Source: Bradyrhizobium elkanii WSM2783 (GTDB taxonomy: Bacteria; Pseudomonadota; Alphaproteobacteria; Rhizobiales; Xanthobacteraceae). From it: DNA of 59,379 nt. The notes under the pieces were generated by a model. That model searched no databases, had not been told where the DNA came from, and saw only the letters and a list, made by a program, of their open reading frames with translations. Positions within the stretch are counted from its first letter, which is position 1; each line of letters begins with the position of its first letter. The stretch covers positions 1 to 59,379 of the forward strand of contig NZ_AXAP01000051.1 of the NCBI RefSeq assembly GCF_000472865.1. The letters run 5' to 3'. A program made the translations under genes and the position numbers. Positions 15,886-24,762 of this stretch are shown in pieces.

Positions 15886-17391
15886 ATGCGTTTCACCTCC
15901 CTGGTCGTCGAACTGATCCGCGCCCGGCCGCGGCTCGTGGTCTGGATCGTGGTGCTGGCGCAGTCCGCGCTGTGGCTGCTGGTGCCGCTGTTGATCTATC
16001 GCAGCCCGCCCGGCGATGTCGCGACCGTGCTCGCCTTCGGCCGCGAATACCAGGTCGGCACCGATCTCGGCCCGCCGCTCGCGTTCTGGCTCGCCGACAT
16101 CGCATTCCGCGCCGCCGGCAATCACGTCTTCGGCATCTATCTGTTGGCACAGATTTGCGCGATCGCGACCTTCGTGAGCCTCTATCACCTCGGCCGCGCC
16201 ATCATTGGCGGACAGCAGGCGGTGCTCGCGGTGCTGCTGACGATGACGGTCACCGCGTTCTCTTCGCCCGGCCTCGAGTTCGGCCCGCTGGTGCTGGCGC
16301 GCCCGCTCTGGGCGCTGTTGCTGCTGCATTCCTGGCAATTGTTCGGCCAGAACCGGCGCAGCGCCTGGTTTGCGTGGTCGATCGATTGCGGCCTGTTGCT
16401 GCTGACGACACCGGTGGCGATCGGGATGATCCTGCTGGTCCTGGCCTTTGCGCTGGCGACCGCCCGCGGACGCCGCACGCTGGCCTCGCTTGATCCGCTG
16501 TTTGCGCTGCTCGTGGTGATCGTGCTGGCGCTGCCTTACCTGATCTGGCTGATGCGCTCGGATGTTGTGACGCTGCCACCGCTGCCTGATGTCGCGGATT
16601 TGCGCGCGCGGGTGACGCGCTCCGGCGTGCTGCTCGGCGGCCTGGTGGTGTCGATGGCCGGCATCGCGCTGCTCCTTGTCGTCAATTCTCCCTGGTTCGC
16701 CCGCAAGCCGGAGGAGGCGCCGATCATCGGCCGGCCGCCGCTCGATCCCCTGGGACGGCAGTTCGTCTATTTCTTCGCCTTCGCGCCGGCGCTGATTGGC
16801 AGCCTGCTCGCCGGCCTGTTCCATCTCGACCACGTGGTCGGCGGCGCCGGCGTCGCGCTGCTGCTGTCGGGATTGGCGGTGATCGTCAATGCCGGCGATC
16901 TCATCCATCTCTACCGCCAGCGGTTGTTGCGCTCGGCCTGGGCGGCGGCGATTGCCGCGCCCGCCTTGGCCGTGGTCGCGGCGACGCTGTTCGTGCCCTG
17001 GACCGGCACAGCCGAAGTACGGACCTCGATGCCGGCGGCCTCGATCGGGCATTTCTTCGCCGACAGTTTTGAGCGGCGCACCAACCAGCGGTTGCGCGCG
17101 GTGGCCGGCGATCCCGAGTTGGCGCGCCTGATCGCGATGGACCCGCGGCGCCCGCATCTGTTGCTCGACGGAAGGCCGCGGACGCCCTGGCTCTCGCCGG
17201 CGAAGCTTAATGAGACCGGCGGACTGATCGTCTGGCGCGCGTCCGATACGTCGGGCGCGCCGCCGCCCGAGATCGCGCAACGCTTCCCGGACCTGGTGCC
17301 GGAAGTGCCGCGATCGTTCGAATGGCTGGTCAACGGCCGGCAGCCGCTGCTCAGGATCGGCTGGGCCATCGTGCGGCCGAAGGGGCCGTAG
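15886..17391 (+). CDS. Membrane glycosyltransferase, GT39/ArnT-like
   Basis: This is a 501-residue integral membrane protein with about ten to twelve membrane spans in the first 370 residues and a soluble C-terminal domain. The N-terminal part (VWIVVLAQSALWLLVPLLIY, then SPPGDVATVLAFGREYQVGT and DLGPPLAFWLADIAFR) fits the first loop of GT39 enzymes, where acidic residues bind the polyprenyl-phosphate sugar. These enzymes transfer sugars to lipids or proteins on the periplasmic side. Substrate and acceptor are unknown. It stands between rnhB (87-bp gap) and a convergent DNA-glycosylase gene. Confidence 0.8.
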   Translation: MRFTSLVVELIRARPRLVVWIVVLAQSALWLLVPLLIYRSPPGDVATVLAFGREYQVGTDLGPPLAFWLADIAFRAAGNHVFGIYLLAQICAIATFVSLYHLGRAIIGGQQAVLAVLLTMTVTAFSSPGLEFGPLVLARPLWALLLLHSWQLFGQNRRSAWFAWSIDCGLLLLTTPVAIGMILLVLAFALATARGRRTLASLDPLFALLVVIVLALPYLIWLMRSDVVTLPPLPDVADLRARVTRSGVLLGGLVVSMAGIALLLVVNSPWFARKPEEAPIIGRPPLDPLGRQFVYFFAFAPALIGSLLAGLFHLDHVVGGAGVALLLSGLAVIVNAGDLIHLYRQRLLRSAWAAAIAAPALAVVAATLFVPWTGTAEVRTSMPAASIGHFFADSFERRTNQRLRAVAGDPELARLIAMDPRRPHLLLDGRPRTPWLSPAKLNETGGLIVWRASDTSGAPPPEIAQRFPDLVPEVPRSFEWLVNGRQPLLRIGWAIVRPKGP

Positions 17392-17410
17392 GCCTGTTTC
17401 TCGCCGTCAG

Positions 17411-17561
17411 CCCCTCATGGTGAGGAGCGCGTCTTCGCGCGTCTCGAACCATGAGGCCCCAGTCTCGCCCGTGGCCCCATCCTTCGAGACGCCTGCTGCG
17501 CAGGCTCCTCGGGATGAGGGGAAAGCGTGGGGTGGGCAAAGCGCAGCGTGCCTATCCTACG
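17411..17561. repeat. Dispersed repeat cluster (CCTCATGG, GGATGAGG and GGTGGGC types)
   Basis: An inverted pair CCTCATGGTGAGGAGCGC...TCGAACCATGAGG is followed by CCATCCTTCGAGACGC...CTCGGGATGAGGGG. It ends with GGTGGGCAAAGCGCAGCGTG...ATCCTAC. The cluster sits between convergent genes and could terminate both. Confidence 0.7.
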
Positions 17562-17566
17562 GTCTC

Positions 17567-18400
17567 TCAGGATGAGGACGAACTCTGCTGCCCCAGCGCC
17601 TTCGCGATGGCGCGGAGGTCTTGCCATGACATCCGCTTGTAGGAGGGCGAGCGCAACAGATAGGCGGGGTGGAAGGTGGCGATGGCGCGGATTGTCCGGG
17701 TGCCGGTGTCGTAGTCGAACCATTTGCCGCGGGTGCGCATGATGCCCTCGCGCGTGCCGATCAGCGCCTGTGTCGAGGGATTGCCGAGCGTGACCAGCAC
17801 GTCGGGATTCACCAATTCGATCTGGCGCTGGATGAAGGGCAGGCACACCTGCGTCTCCTGCGGCGTCGGCGTGCGGTTGCCGGGCGGCCGCCACGGAATC
17901 ACGTTGGCGATATAGGCCTTGCTGCGGTCGAGCCCGATCGCCGCGATCATCCGGTCCAGGAGCTTGCCGGAGCGGCCGACAAAGGGCAGGCCCTCGATGT
18001 CCTCGTCACGCCCGGGCGCTTCGCCCACGAACATCACCCGCGCCGCCGGATTGCCGTCGGCGAACACAAGCTTGGTCGCGGTATGCTTCAGCGCGCAGCC
18101 GTCGAAATTCGCCAGCAGCGTCCGCAGCGCGTCCAGCGTCGGCGCGGTCCGTGCCGCCTCGCGTGCAGACGCAACCGCCGCATCCGGCGCGATGGTGATT
18201 TCGCTGCGCGGAACTGCCGGCGCCGCAGGCGGCATCTCGCGCTGAGGACGCGGCGACGCCCCCTCGCGCGGCGGTGCGGCGGGAACAGGCTCGGCCTCCG
18301 CAAGCCGGTTGATCGGCTCGTCAACAAGCGCGCAATCGACCCCGGCCTCCAGGTAAAAGGCCAGCAATTGCTTTAAGGTAGGGGCGGGCTCGGGCGTCAT
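17567..18400 (-). CDS. Uracil-DNA glycosylase, family-4-like
   Basis: The protein has 277 residues. The catalytic region has FVGEAPGRDEDIEGLPFVGR, where family 4 has GEAPG-x-DE, followed by SGKLLDRM, NVIPWRPPGNRTPTPQE and the C-terminal FHPAYLLRSP. It removes uracil from DNA. The first 90 residues are a low-complexity Pro/Ala-rich linker region. Classical family 4 enzymes use four Cys for a 4Fe-4S cluster. Here I see only Cys in VDCALVD (far N-terminal), FDGCALK and VCLPF, so the cluster may be absent or altered. The ATG at 18400 (MTPEPAPT) is chosen over an upstream extension. The gene is divergent from ETF-QO. Confidence 0.88.
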   Translation of the reverse strand: MTPEPAPTLKQLLAFYLEAGVDCALVDEPINRLAEAEPVPAAPPREGASPRPQREMPPAAPAVPRSEITIAPDAAVASAREAARTAPTLDALRTLLANFDGCALKHTATKLVFADGNPAARVMFVGEAPGRDEDIEGLPFVGRSGKLLDRMIAAIGLDRSKAYIANVIPWRPPGNRTPTPQETQVCLPFIQRQIELVNPDVLVTLGNPSTQALIGTREGIMRTRGKWFDYDTGTRTIRAIATFHPAYLLRSPSYKRMSWQDLRAIAKALGQQSSSSS

Positions 18401-18543
18401 GGTGGGATACAAGTCCTCCGCCCGCAATTTAGGATGCATCGCGCCGTCGCGAAATGCATTTCAATGGTTGTCCTCGCGACAAAAATCGGAAACAACGCAG
18501 CCTAACGAATTAGAAGCGTTCTCAACCGGGCTGAGAAGAGACC

Positions 18544-20202
18544 ATGAGCACCGAAGAATTACCGCCCCGCGAATCCATGGAATTCGACGTCGTGATCGTC
18601 GGCGCCGGACCGTCGGGCCTCTCGGCTGCGATCCGGCTGAAACAGCTCAATCCCGATCTCAGCATCGTCGTGGTGGAGAAGGGTTCCGAGGTCGGCGCGC
18701 ATATCCTCTCCGGCGCGGTGATCGATCCGGTCTCGCTCGACAAATTGATTCCGGACTGGCGCGAGGATGCCGACTGTCCGCTGAAGACCCAGGTGAAGGA
18801 CGACCGCTTCTACTGGATGACGGCCGCCGGCGCGATCCGGCTGCCGAACTTCATGATGCCGCCGCTCATGAACAATCATCACTGCTACATCGGCTCGCTC
18901 GGCAATGTCTGCCGCTGGCTGGCGCCGAAGGCGGAAGCGCTGGGCGTCGAGATCTATCCGGGCTTTGCTGCCGCCGAAGTGCTCTATGACGACAACGGCA
19001 ATGTGCGCGGCATCGCCACCGGCGACATGGGCATCGCCAAGGACGGCTCGCACAAGGACTCCTACACTCGCGGCATGGAGCTCGTCGGCAAATACACGCT
19101 GTTCGCCGAAGGCGCGCGCGGCAGCCTGTCGAAGCAGCTCATCGCGAAGTACCAGCTCGATGCCAAGAGCGAGCCGCCGAAATTCGGCATCGGCTTGAAA
19201 GAGGTGTGGCAGATCGATCCCGCCAAGCACCAGAAGGGCCTGATCCAGCATTCCTTCGGTTGGCCGCTCAACAATTCCACCGGCGGCGGCTCGTTCCTCT
19301 ATCACTACGACGACAACCGCGTTGCGGTCGGCTTCGTCGTGCATCTCAACTACGACGATCCGTATCTGTCGCCGTTCGACGAATTCCAGCGCTTCAAAAC
19401 GCATCCCTCGATCCGCGCCGTGCTCGAAGGCGGCAAGCGGCTCGGTTATGGCGCGCGAGCCATCACCGAAGGCGGCTACCAGTCGGTGCCGCGGCTGATC
19501 TTCCCGGGCGGCGCGCTGATCGGCTGCGCGGCCGGCTTCGTCAACGTGCCGCGCATCAAGGGCGTCCACAACGCGATGGGCAGCGGCATGCTCGCTGCGG
19601 AGCATGTGGCGGCGGCGATCGGCGCCGGCCGCGCCAATGACGAGCTCGTGGAGTATGAAAACGCCTGGCGCGAGTCCGCCATCGGCAAGGACCTGCATCG
19701 TGTCAGGAACGTCAAGCCGCTGTGGTCGAAGTTCGGCACCATCCTCGGCGTGGCACTCGGCGGCTTCGACATGTGGTGCAACACGCTGGGCTTCTCGCTG
19801 TTCGGAACCCAGTCGCACGCCAAGCCCGATCGCAAGACGCTCGACCCGTCGAAACAGCACACGCCGATCGCCTATCCGAAGCCGGACGGCAAGATCTCGT
19901 TCGACAAATTGTCCTCGGTGTTCCTCTCCAACACCAACCATGAGGAGGACCAGCCGGTCCATCTCAAGGTCGCCGACATGAACCTGCAGAAGACGTCGGA
20001 GCACGACGTCTATGCCGGCCCGTCCAACCGCTATTGCCCGGCCGGCGTCTATGAATGGGTCGAGGAAGCCTCAGGCCCTCGTTTCCAGATCAACGCGCAG
20101 AACTGTGTCCACTGCAAAACCTGCGACGTGAAGGACCCGAACGGTAACATCACCTGGGTTCCTCCCGAGGGCGGTGGCGGGCCCAACTACGAGGCGATGT
20201 GA
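18544..20202 (+). CDS. Electron transfer flavoprotein-ubiquinone oxidoreductase
   Basis: The protein has 552 residues, the full family length. It passes electrons from ETF to ubiquinone at the inner membrane face. The FAD-binding VVIVGAGPSGLSAAIRL motif lies at about residues 15-32, HILSGAVIDPVSL follows, and the C-terminal 4Fe-4S ligands are in CPAGVYEW and CVHCKTC (about residues 497 and 521-527). It serves fatty-acid and amino-acid dehydrogenases. No etfAB genes are in the window. It is divergent from the uracil-DNA glycosylase gene with a 143-bp gap. Confidence 0.97.
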   Translation: MSTEELPPRESMEFDVVIVGAGPSGLSAAIRLKQLNPDLSIVVVEKGSEVGAHILSGAVIDPVSLDKLIPDWREDADCPLKTQVKDDRFYWMTAAGAIRLPNFMMPPLMNNHHCYIGSLGNVCRWLAPKAEALGVEIYPGFAAAEVLYDDNGNVRGIATGDMGIAKDGSHKDSYTRGMELVGKYTLFAEGARGSLSKQLIAKYQLDAKSEPPKFGIGLKEVWQIDPAKHQKGLIQHSFGWPLNNSTGGGSFLYHYDDNRVAVGFVVHLNYDDPYLSPFDEFQRFKTHPSIRAVLEGGKRLGYGARAITEGGYQSVPRLIFPGGALIGCAAGFVNVPRIKGVHNAMGSGMLAAEHVAAAIGAGRANDELVEYENAWRESAIGKDLHRVRNVKPLWSKFGTILGVALGGFDMWCNTLGFSLFGTQSHAKPDRKTLDPSKQHTPIAYPKPDGKISFDKLSSVFLSNTNHEEDQPVHLKVADMNLQKTSEHDVYAGPSNRYCPAGVYEWVEEASGPRFQINAQNCVHCKTCDVKDPNGNITWVPPEGGGGPNYEAM

Positions 20203-20507
20203 CCGTGGTGGTGCAAGCAGCGATATAAAGCCGGGGGTGACCACAATTGCGTGAGTGGATGCTCCGATAATCGGGCCGCACCGGCCACGATACCGCCACA
20301 CTGGAAGCGTTTTCCGGTATTGTTGGCTAAATCGGCGGCTTCGAAGGCCAATCTGCCAATCGATTCGCCACCCGTGTCCTTGCGGTTGAAGGCCAAAAAC
20401 GGCATTGTCGCTGGCCGGGATGCCGCCGCTTGGGTTTGCATTCGACACTGATCCTGAGAGATCGCCGCCGTTAATCCCGCCGTAAATCCCTTGGAGCAAG
20501 GCGAACC
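20203..20507. other. Gene-free spacer after ETF-QO
   Basis: This is 305 bp with no convincing gene. Short ORFs on both strands have no family features. No clear tRNA, repeat or terminator was found by eye. It likely holds the promoter of the TPR gene at 20508. Confidence 0.5.
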
Positions 20508-22295
20508 GTGATGCTTTCTACACGCTTTAACCGCTGGACGATTGCTGCTCTCAGCCTGGCCGTGCTCGCCGCACCTGGCGCGCTCTATGCGCAGACGCCG
20601 GATCATCCTGCCGACAACGCGGCGCAGTTTCCGACCAAGAACGACCTGAAATCGCTGACCACGGCCGGCAGCTATCTCGCCGCCCGCCACGCCAGCGTCG
20701 AGCGCGATGCGGCCTCCGCTGCGGCATTTTACCGCTCGGCACTCCGCACCGATCCGAAGAATAACGAATTGCTCGACCGCGCCTTCATCTCCTCGCTGGC
20801 CGAAGGCGACATCGACGAGGCCGTCAAGCTTGCCGACCGCATCCTCGCGCAGGACAAGTCGAACCGCGTCGCGCGGCTCGTCGTCGGCGTACGCGACCTG
20901 AAGCTGAAGAAGTACGCGGCCGCGCAGGTCAACGTCAACCAGTCGATCCGCGGACCGATCACCGACCTGGTTGCGACGCTGCTGGCATCCTGGGCGAGCT
21001 ATGGCGCGGGCGATGCCAAGGTGGCGGTCGCCAACATCGACAAGCTCACCGGTCCGGAATGGTATCCGCTGTTCAAGGATCTCCACGCCGGCATGATCCT
21101 GGAGCTTTCCGGCAAGGAGAAGGACGCGGGCACCCGCTTCGAGCGCGCCTACAAGCTCGATGATTCCATGTTGCGGATCGTGGACGAATATGCGCGCTGG
21201 TCGTCGCGCAACAAGGATGCGGCTGCCGCTACGTCCCTCTATGAGGCCTTCGACAAGAAGTTGCCGCGCCATCCGCTGGTGCAGGAGGGCATCCGCGAGG
21301 CCAAGGCCGGCAAGAAGCTATCGCCGCTGGTCGATTCGGCGCAGTCCGGTGCGGCCGAAGCGCTCTATGGCATCGGCGCGACGCTGACGCGCCGCGGCGG
21401 TGAGGACCTGGCGCTGGTCTATCTGCAGCTTGCGCTGTACCTGCAGCCCAATCATCCGCTGGCGCTGCTCTCGCTCGCTGACCTCTATGAGAGCGTCAAG
21501 AAACCGCAGATGGCGATCAAGATCTATGAGCGGATGCCGGCCTCATCGCCGCTGAAGCGCAACGCGCAGATCCAGCTTGCGACTGATCTCGACGCCGCCG
21601 ACCGCAGCGACGAGGCGATCAAGATCCTGAAGGAGCTCACCGCCGAATCGCCGAAGGACATCGAGGCCATCATGGCGCTCGGCAATATCGAGCGTGGCCG
21701 CAAGAAGTTCGCCGATTGCGCCGGCACCTACACGCAGGCGATCGATGCCATGCCGACGGCCGGCGACAAGAACGCCTGGGTTACCTACTACTACCGCGGC
21801 ATCTGCGAGGAGCGCTCCAAGCAGTGGACCAAGGCCGAAGCCGACATGCGCAAGGCGCTGGAGATGCAGCCCGAGCAGCCGCACGTGCTGAACTATCTCG
21901 GCTATTCCTGGATCGATCAGGGCATCAATCTCGACGAAGGCATGAAGATGATCAAGCGTGCCGTCGAGCAGCGCCCCGACGACGGCTACATCGTGGATTC
22001 GCTCGGCTGGGCCTATTACCGCATCGGCAATTACGATGAGGCAGTGAAGCAGCTCGAGCGCGCCATCGACCTCAAGCCGGAAGATCCGACCATCAACGAC
22101 CATCTCGGCGATGCCTATTGGCGGGTCGGCCGCACGCTGGAAGCCAAGTTCCAGTGGGCGCATGCGCGCGACCTCAAGCCGGAGGCCGACGAACTGCCGA
22201 AGATCGAAGCCAAGATCGAGAACGGTCTGCCGGAGGACGCCTCTAACAACGCCGCCGCCGTCGAGAAGAAGAAAGAAGACGGCAAGGGCGGCTGA
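20508..22295 (+). CDS. Exported TPR-repeat protein
   Basis: The precursor has 595 residues. Its signal peptide (RWTIAALSLAVLAAPGALYAQ) is followed by many TPR-like helical pairs, clear in the C-terminal half: YRGICEERSKQWTKAEADMR, LNYLGYSWIDQGINLDEGMK, VDSLGWAYYRIGNYDEAVKQ and NDHLGDAYWRVGRTLEAKFQ. The pattern matches alphaproteobacterial periplasmic TPR proteins of unknown role. The C-terminus is Lys/Glu-rich. Start codons GTG 20508 and ATG 20511 are both possible, with GGAG upstream. ispE follows after only 30 bp, so the two are probably one transcript. Confidence 0.9.
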   Translation: MMLSTRFNRWTIAALSLAVLAAPGALYAQTPDHPADNAAQFPTKNDLKSLTTAGSYLAARHASVERDAASAAAFYRSALRTDPKNNELLDRAFISSLAEGDIDEAVKLADRILAQDKSNRVARLVVGVRDLKLKKYAAAQVNVNQSIRGPITDLVATLLASWASYGAGDAKVAVANIDKLTGPEWYPLFKDLHAGMILELSGKEKDAGTRFERAYKLDDSMLRIVDEYARWSSRNKDAAAATSLYEAFDKKLPRHPLVQEGIREAKAGKKLSPLVDSAQSGAAEALYGIGATLTRRGGEDLALVYLQLALYLQPNHPLALLSLADLYESVKKPQMAIKIYERMPASSPLKRNAQIQLATDLDAADRSDEAIKILKELTAESPKDIEAIMALGNIERGRKKFADCAGTYTQAIDAMPTAGDKNAWVTYYYRGICEERSKQWTKAEADMRKALEMQPEQPHVLNYLGYSWIDQGINLDEGMKMIKRAVEQRPDDGYIVDSLGWAYYRIGNYDEAVKQLERAIDLKPEDPTINDHLGDAYWRVGRTLEAKFQWAHARDLKPEADELPKIEAKIENGLPEDASNNAAAVEKKKEDGKGG

Positions 22296-22325
22296 TCCAA
22301 AGAGATGATGGGGGGCAGTTCGCCG

Positions 22326-23213
22326 ATGCCGGCGCTGATTGAGGACGCACGTGCCAAGGTCAACCTGACCCTGCGGGTGATCGGGCGGCGCGTCGACGGC
22401 TATCACGACCTTGAAAGTGTGGTGGCGTTCGCCGATTGTGCCGATCGCCTGACGCTGACGCCGGGCGAAGAACTCACGCTCACGACGTCAGGGCCGATGG
22501 CGGAGGCCTGCGGCGAGACCGCTGATAATCTCGTGCTGAAGGCCGCGCGCCTGCTCGGCGAGCGCGTTCCCGGCCTGAAGGCCGGCAGCTTTGTGCTGGA
22601 GAAAGTGTTGCCGGTGGCCGCCGGGATCGGCGGCGGGTCGGCCGATGCCGCGGCGGCGCTGCGGCTGCTCGCGCGACTGAACGATCTCGCCCTCGACGAC
22701 GAGCGTCTGCGCGACGTTGCGCTGAAAACCGGTGCCGACGTGCCGGTCTGCGTCGCCTCGCATGCCTGCGACATGACCGGGGTCGGCGAGACGCTGATGC
22801 CGCTCAACCTGCCGAAGCTGCCGTGCGTCATGGTCAATCCGCGGATCCCCGTCGCCACCAAGGACGTGTTCGCGGAGCTTGGCTTGCGCCCCGGCGACCT
22901 CCTGGTCGGCGCCACCGACGTGATGCTGCAGGCGCCGTCCTGGCCGGAGCAGGGCGGCTCGCTCGAAGAATGGGTCGAGGCCCTTGCCGGCAGCTCGAAC
23001 GACCTGGAAGCGCCGGCGGTGCGCATCCAGCCGGTGATCGGCGAGGTGATCGCCGCGCTCAACGCCACCGATGGCGCCTGGCTCGCGCGGATGTCCGGCT
23101 CCGGCGCCACATGCTTTGCGATCTACGAGAACACCGCCGACGCCCAGCGCGCCGCCGAAAAGCTGCGCCGCCAGCACCCCATCTGGTGGGTGCATTCGGG
23201 CGTGCTGAGCTAG
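22326..23213 (+). CDS. ispE: 4-diphosphocytidyl-2-C-methyl-D-erythritol kinase
   Basis: This GHMP kinase has 295 residues and phosphorylates the 2-hydroxyl of CDP-methylerythritol in the MEP isoprenoid pathway. The N-terminal ARAKVNLTLRVIGRRVDGYH carries the substrate-binding Lys and the family start. The ATP-binding loop is PVAAGIGGGSADAAAALRLL. The third GHMP motif is ARMSGSGATCFAIYEN near the C-terminus. The ATG at 22326 is chosen because GGGGGG precedes it and the upstream frame has no family content. It follows the TPR gene closely. Its product supports the polyprenyl synthase encoded convergently at 23355. Confidence 0.96.
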   Translation: MPALIEDARAKVNLTLRVIGRRVDGYHDLESVVAFADCADRLTLTPGEELTLTTSGPMAEACGETADNLVLKAARLLGERVPGLKAGSFVLEKVLPVAAGIGGGSADAAAALRLLARLNDLALDDERLRDVALKTGADVPVCVASHACDMTGVGETLMPLNLPKLPCVMVNPRIPVATKDVFAELGLRPGDLLVGATDVMLQAPSWPEQGGSLEEWVEALAGSSNDLEAPAVRIQPVIGEVIAALNATDGAWLARMSGSGATCFAIYENTADAQRAAEKLRRQHPIWWVHSGVLS

Positions 23214-23220
23214 CTACACC

Positions 23221-23348
23221 GTCATTGCGAGGAGCGAAGCGACGAAGCAATCCATATCTCCACAAGCGGTGAGATGGATTGCTTCGCTGCGCTCGCAATG
23301 ACGACGACGAGTTGTAGGGTGGGCACGCTGCGCTCTACCCATCCTACG
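23221..23348. repeat. Dispersed CATTGCGAG and GGTGGGC repeats
   Basis: GTCATTGCGAGGAGCGAAGC...GCTCGCAATGACG (23221-23303) forms an inverted repeat with arms reaching about 16 bp. It is followed by GTAGGGTGGGCACG...CCCATCCTAC (23314-23348). Both are between the convergent ispE and prenyl synthase genes. Relatives of the first are at 38859 and 40618. Confidence 0.8.
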
Positions 23349-23354
23349 CATCGT

Positions 23355-24392
23355 TCAATGCGAGCGCGCCAGGCAGAAGGCTACGACCTGCTCGAGTGCG
23401 GTCTTCATCGGTGAGGGCGGAAACAGCGCCAGCGCGTCGACGGCCATGGCGCCGTAGTGGTGGGCGCGGGTCAGCGTGTCCTCGAGCGCGCGGTGCTTGG
23501 TCATCAAGCCGATGGCGTGGTCGAGATCGCCGCCGCGGATCTCGCCTTGCTCCAGCGCGCGGACCCAGAACTCGCGTTCGCTGTCATTGCCGCGGCGGAA
23601 GGCCAGCACCACCGGCAGCGTGATCTTGCCCTCGCGAAAATCGTCGCCGACATTCTTGCCGAGCTTGGCTGACTTGCCACCATAGTCGAGCACGTCGTCG
23701 ACAAGCTGGAAGGCGATGCCGAGATTCATGCCGACCGAGCGGCAGGCGGTCTGCTCCGCCTTCGGCCGGTTGGCGATGACGGGGCCGACCTCGCAGGCGG
23801 CGGCGAATAATTCCGCGGTCTTGCCGCGGATCACGGCGAGATATTCATCCTCGGTGGTCGCGGTGTTCTTGGCGGCGGCAAGCTGCATCACCTCGCCCTC
23901 GGCGATGGTGGCGGCGGCGGAGGAGAGGATGTCGAGCGCGCGCAGCGAGCCGACCTCGACCATCATGCGGAAGGCCTGGCCGAGCAGGAAGTCGCCGACC
24001 AGGACGCTGGCCTCGTTGCCCCAGAGCATCCGTGCCGACAATTTGCCGCGCCGGAGCTCGCTTTCGTCGACCACGTCGTCATGCAGCAGGGTTGCGGTAT
24101 GCATGAACTCGACGGCGGCGGCGAGCTTGATATGGCCGTCCCCGGAATAGCCGGAGAGCTGGGCCATCGCCAATGTCAGCATTGGCCGCAGGCGTTTTCC
24201 CCCGGAGGAGATCAGGTGGTTGGCGACCTCCGGGATCATGGTGACCTCGGAGCCGGTCCGCGTCAGGATGGTCGCATTGACGCGTTCCATGTCGGCGGCG
24301 ACCAGGGCGACCAGCGGGTCTATCGAAGCGTTCGACGGGTTTTCAAAGGGGACAATAACCGCCACGCTGGTCTCCAAATTTGCCGAATTCAC
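23355..24392 (-). CDS. Polyprenyl diphosphate synthase (quinone side chain)
   Basis: The enzyme has 345 residues and builds long polyprenyl diphosphate, most likely the decaprenyl or octaprenyl side chain of ubiquinone. The first Asp-rich motif is LLHDDVVDE and the second is FQLVDDVLDYG, with GGKRLRPML (isopentenyl diphosphate binding) near residue 70 and GKTAELFAAACEVG in the middle. Chain length cannot be fixed by eye, so I give no symbol. The gene is divergent from the DUF2007 gene with a 127-bp gap. It depends on isoprenoid precursors from ispE, which faces it. Confidence 0.93.
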   Translation of the reverse strand: MNSANLETSVAVIVPFENPSNASIDPLVALVAADMERVNATILTRTGSEVTMIPEVANHLISSGGKRLRPMLTLAMAQLSGYSGDGHIKLAAAVEFMHTATLLHDDVVDESELRRGKLSARMLWGNEASVLVGDFLLGQAFRMMVEVGSLRALDILSSAAATIAEGEVMQLAAAKNTATTEDEYLAVIRGKTAELFAAACEVGPVIANRPKAEQTACRSVGMNLGIAFQLVDDVLDYGGKSAKLGKNVGDDFREGKITLPVVLAFRRGNDSEREFWVRALEQGEIRGGDLDHAIGLMTKHRALEDTLTRAHHYGAMAVDALALFPPSPMKTALEQVVAFCLARSH

Positions 24393-24519
24393 ACTATCCT
24401 AGGGCGTGATCCGGCAACTCGATCACCGCGCCTGAAGGCTACAATAGAAACTGCGCGCTGGGGCGGCAATAGTACGAAGCTGTTGACATCTGTCGCATGG
24501 TCTGCGCTGGGCATGAAAC

Positions 24520-24762
24520 ATGGAGAACGAACACTTGCGGGAATTGGTCCGAACCAATGACATGGTGCTGGTGTCTGCGATCACAGCATTGCTCGACAGC
24601 GCCAATATCCATCATCTGGTGCTGGACCAGAACATGAGCGTCATCGAGGGATCGCTCGGCATCCTGCCGCGGCGGATCCTGGTCCATGAGGACGACAACC
24701 GCGCCGCGCGCGAGTTGTTGGCCGATGCGGGTTTCGCGCATGAATTGCGCGCCGATGAGTGA
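24520..24762 (+). CDS. DUF2007-type small protein
   Basis: The protein has 80 residues with a DUF2007 (putative signal-transducing) pattern: LVRTNDMVLVSAITALLDSA, then HHLVLDQNMSVIEGSLGILP and RRILVHEDDNRAARELLADA. Such proteins have a ferredoxin-like fold and unknown role. The stop overlaps the start of the methyltransferase gene by 8 bp, so they are translationally linked. ATG 24520 is the only in-family start. Confidence 0.88.
   Translation: MENEHLRELVRTNDMVLVSAITALLDSANIHHLVLDQNMSVIEGSLGILPRRILVHEDDNRAARELLADAGFAHELRADE

Noticed and set aside
15829..17280. Minus-strand ORF of 483 codons rich in Arg and Gln
   Set aside because: It is the antisense shadow of the GT39-like membrane gene, which has clear membrane spans and the better coding pattern.
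18559..20004. Minus-strand ORF of 481 codons
   Set aside because: It is antisense to ETF-QO and has no domain pattern.
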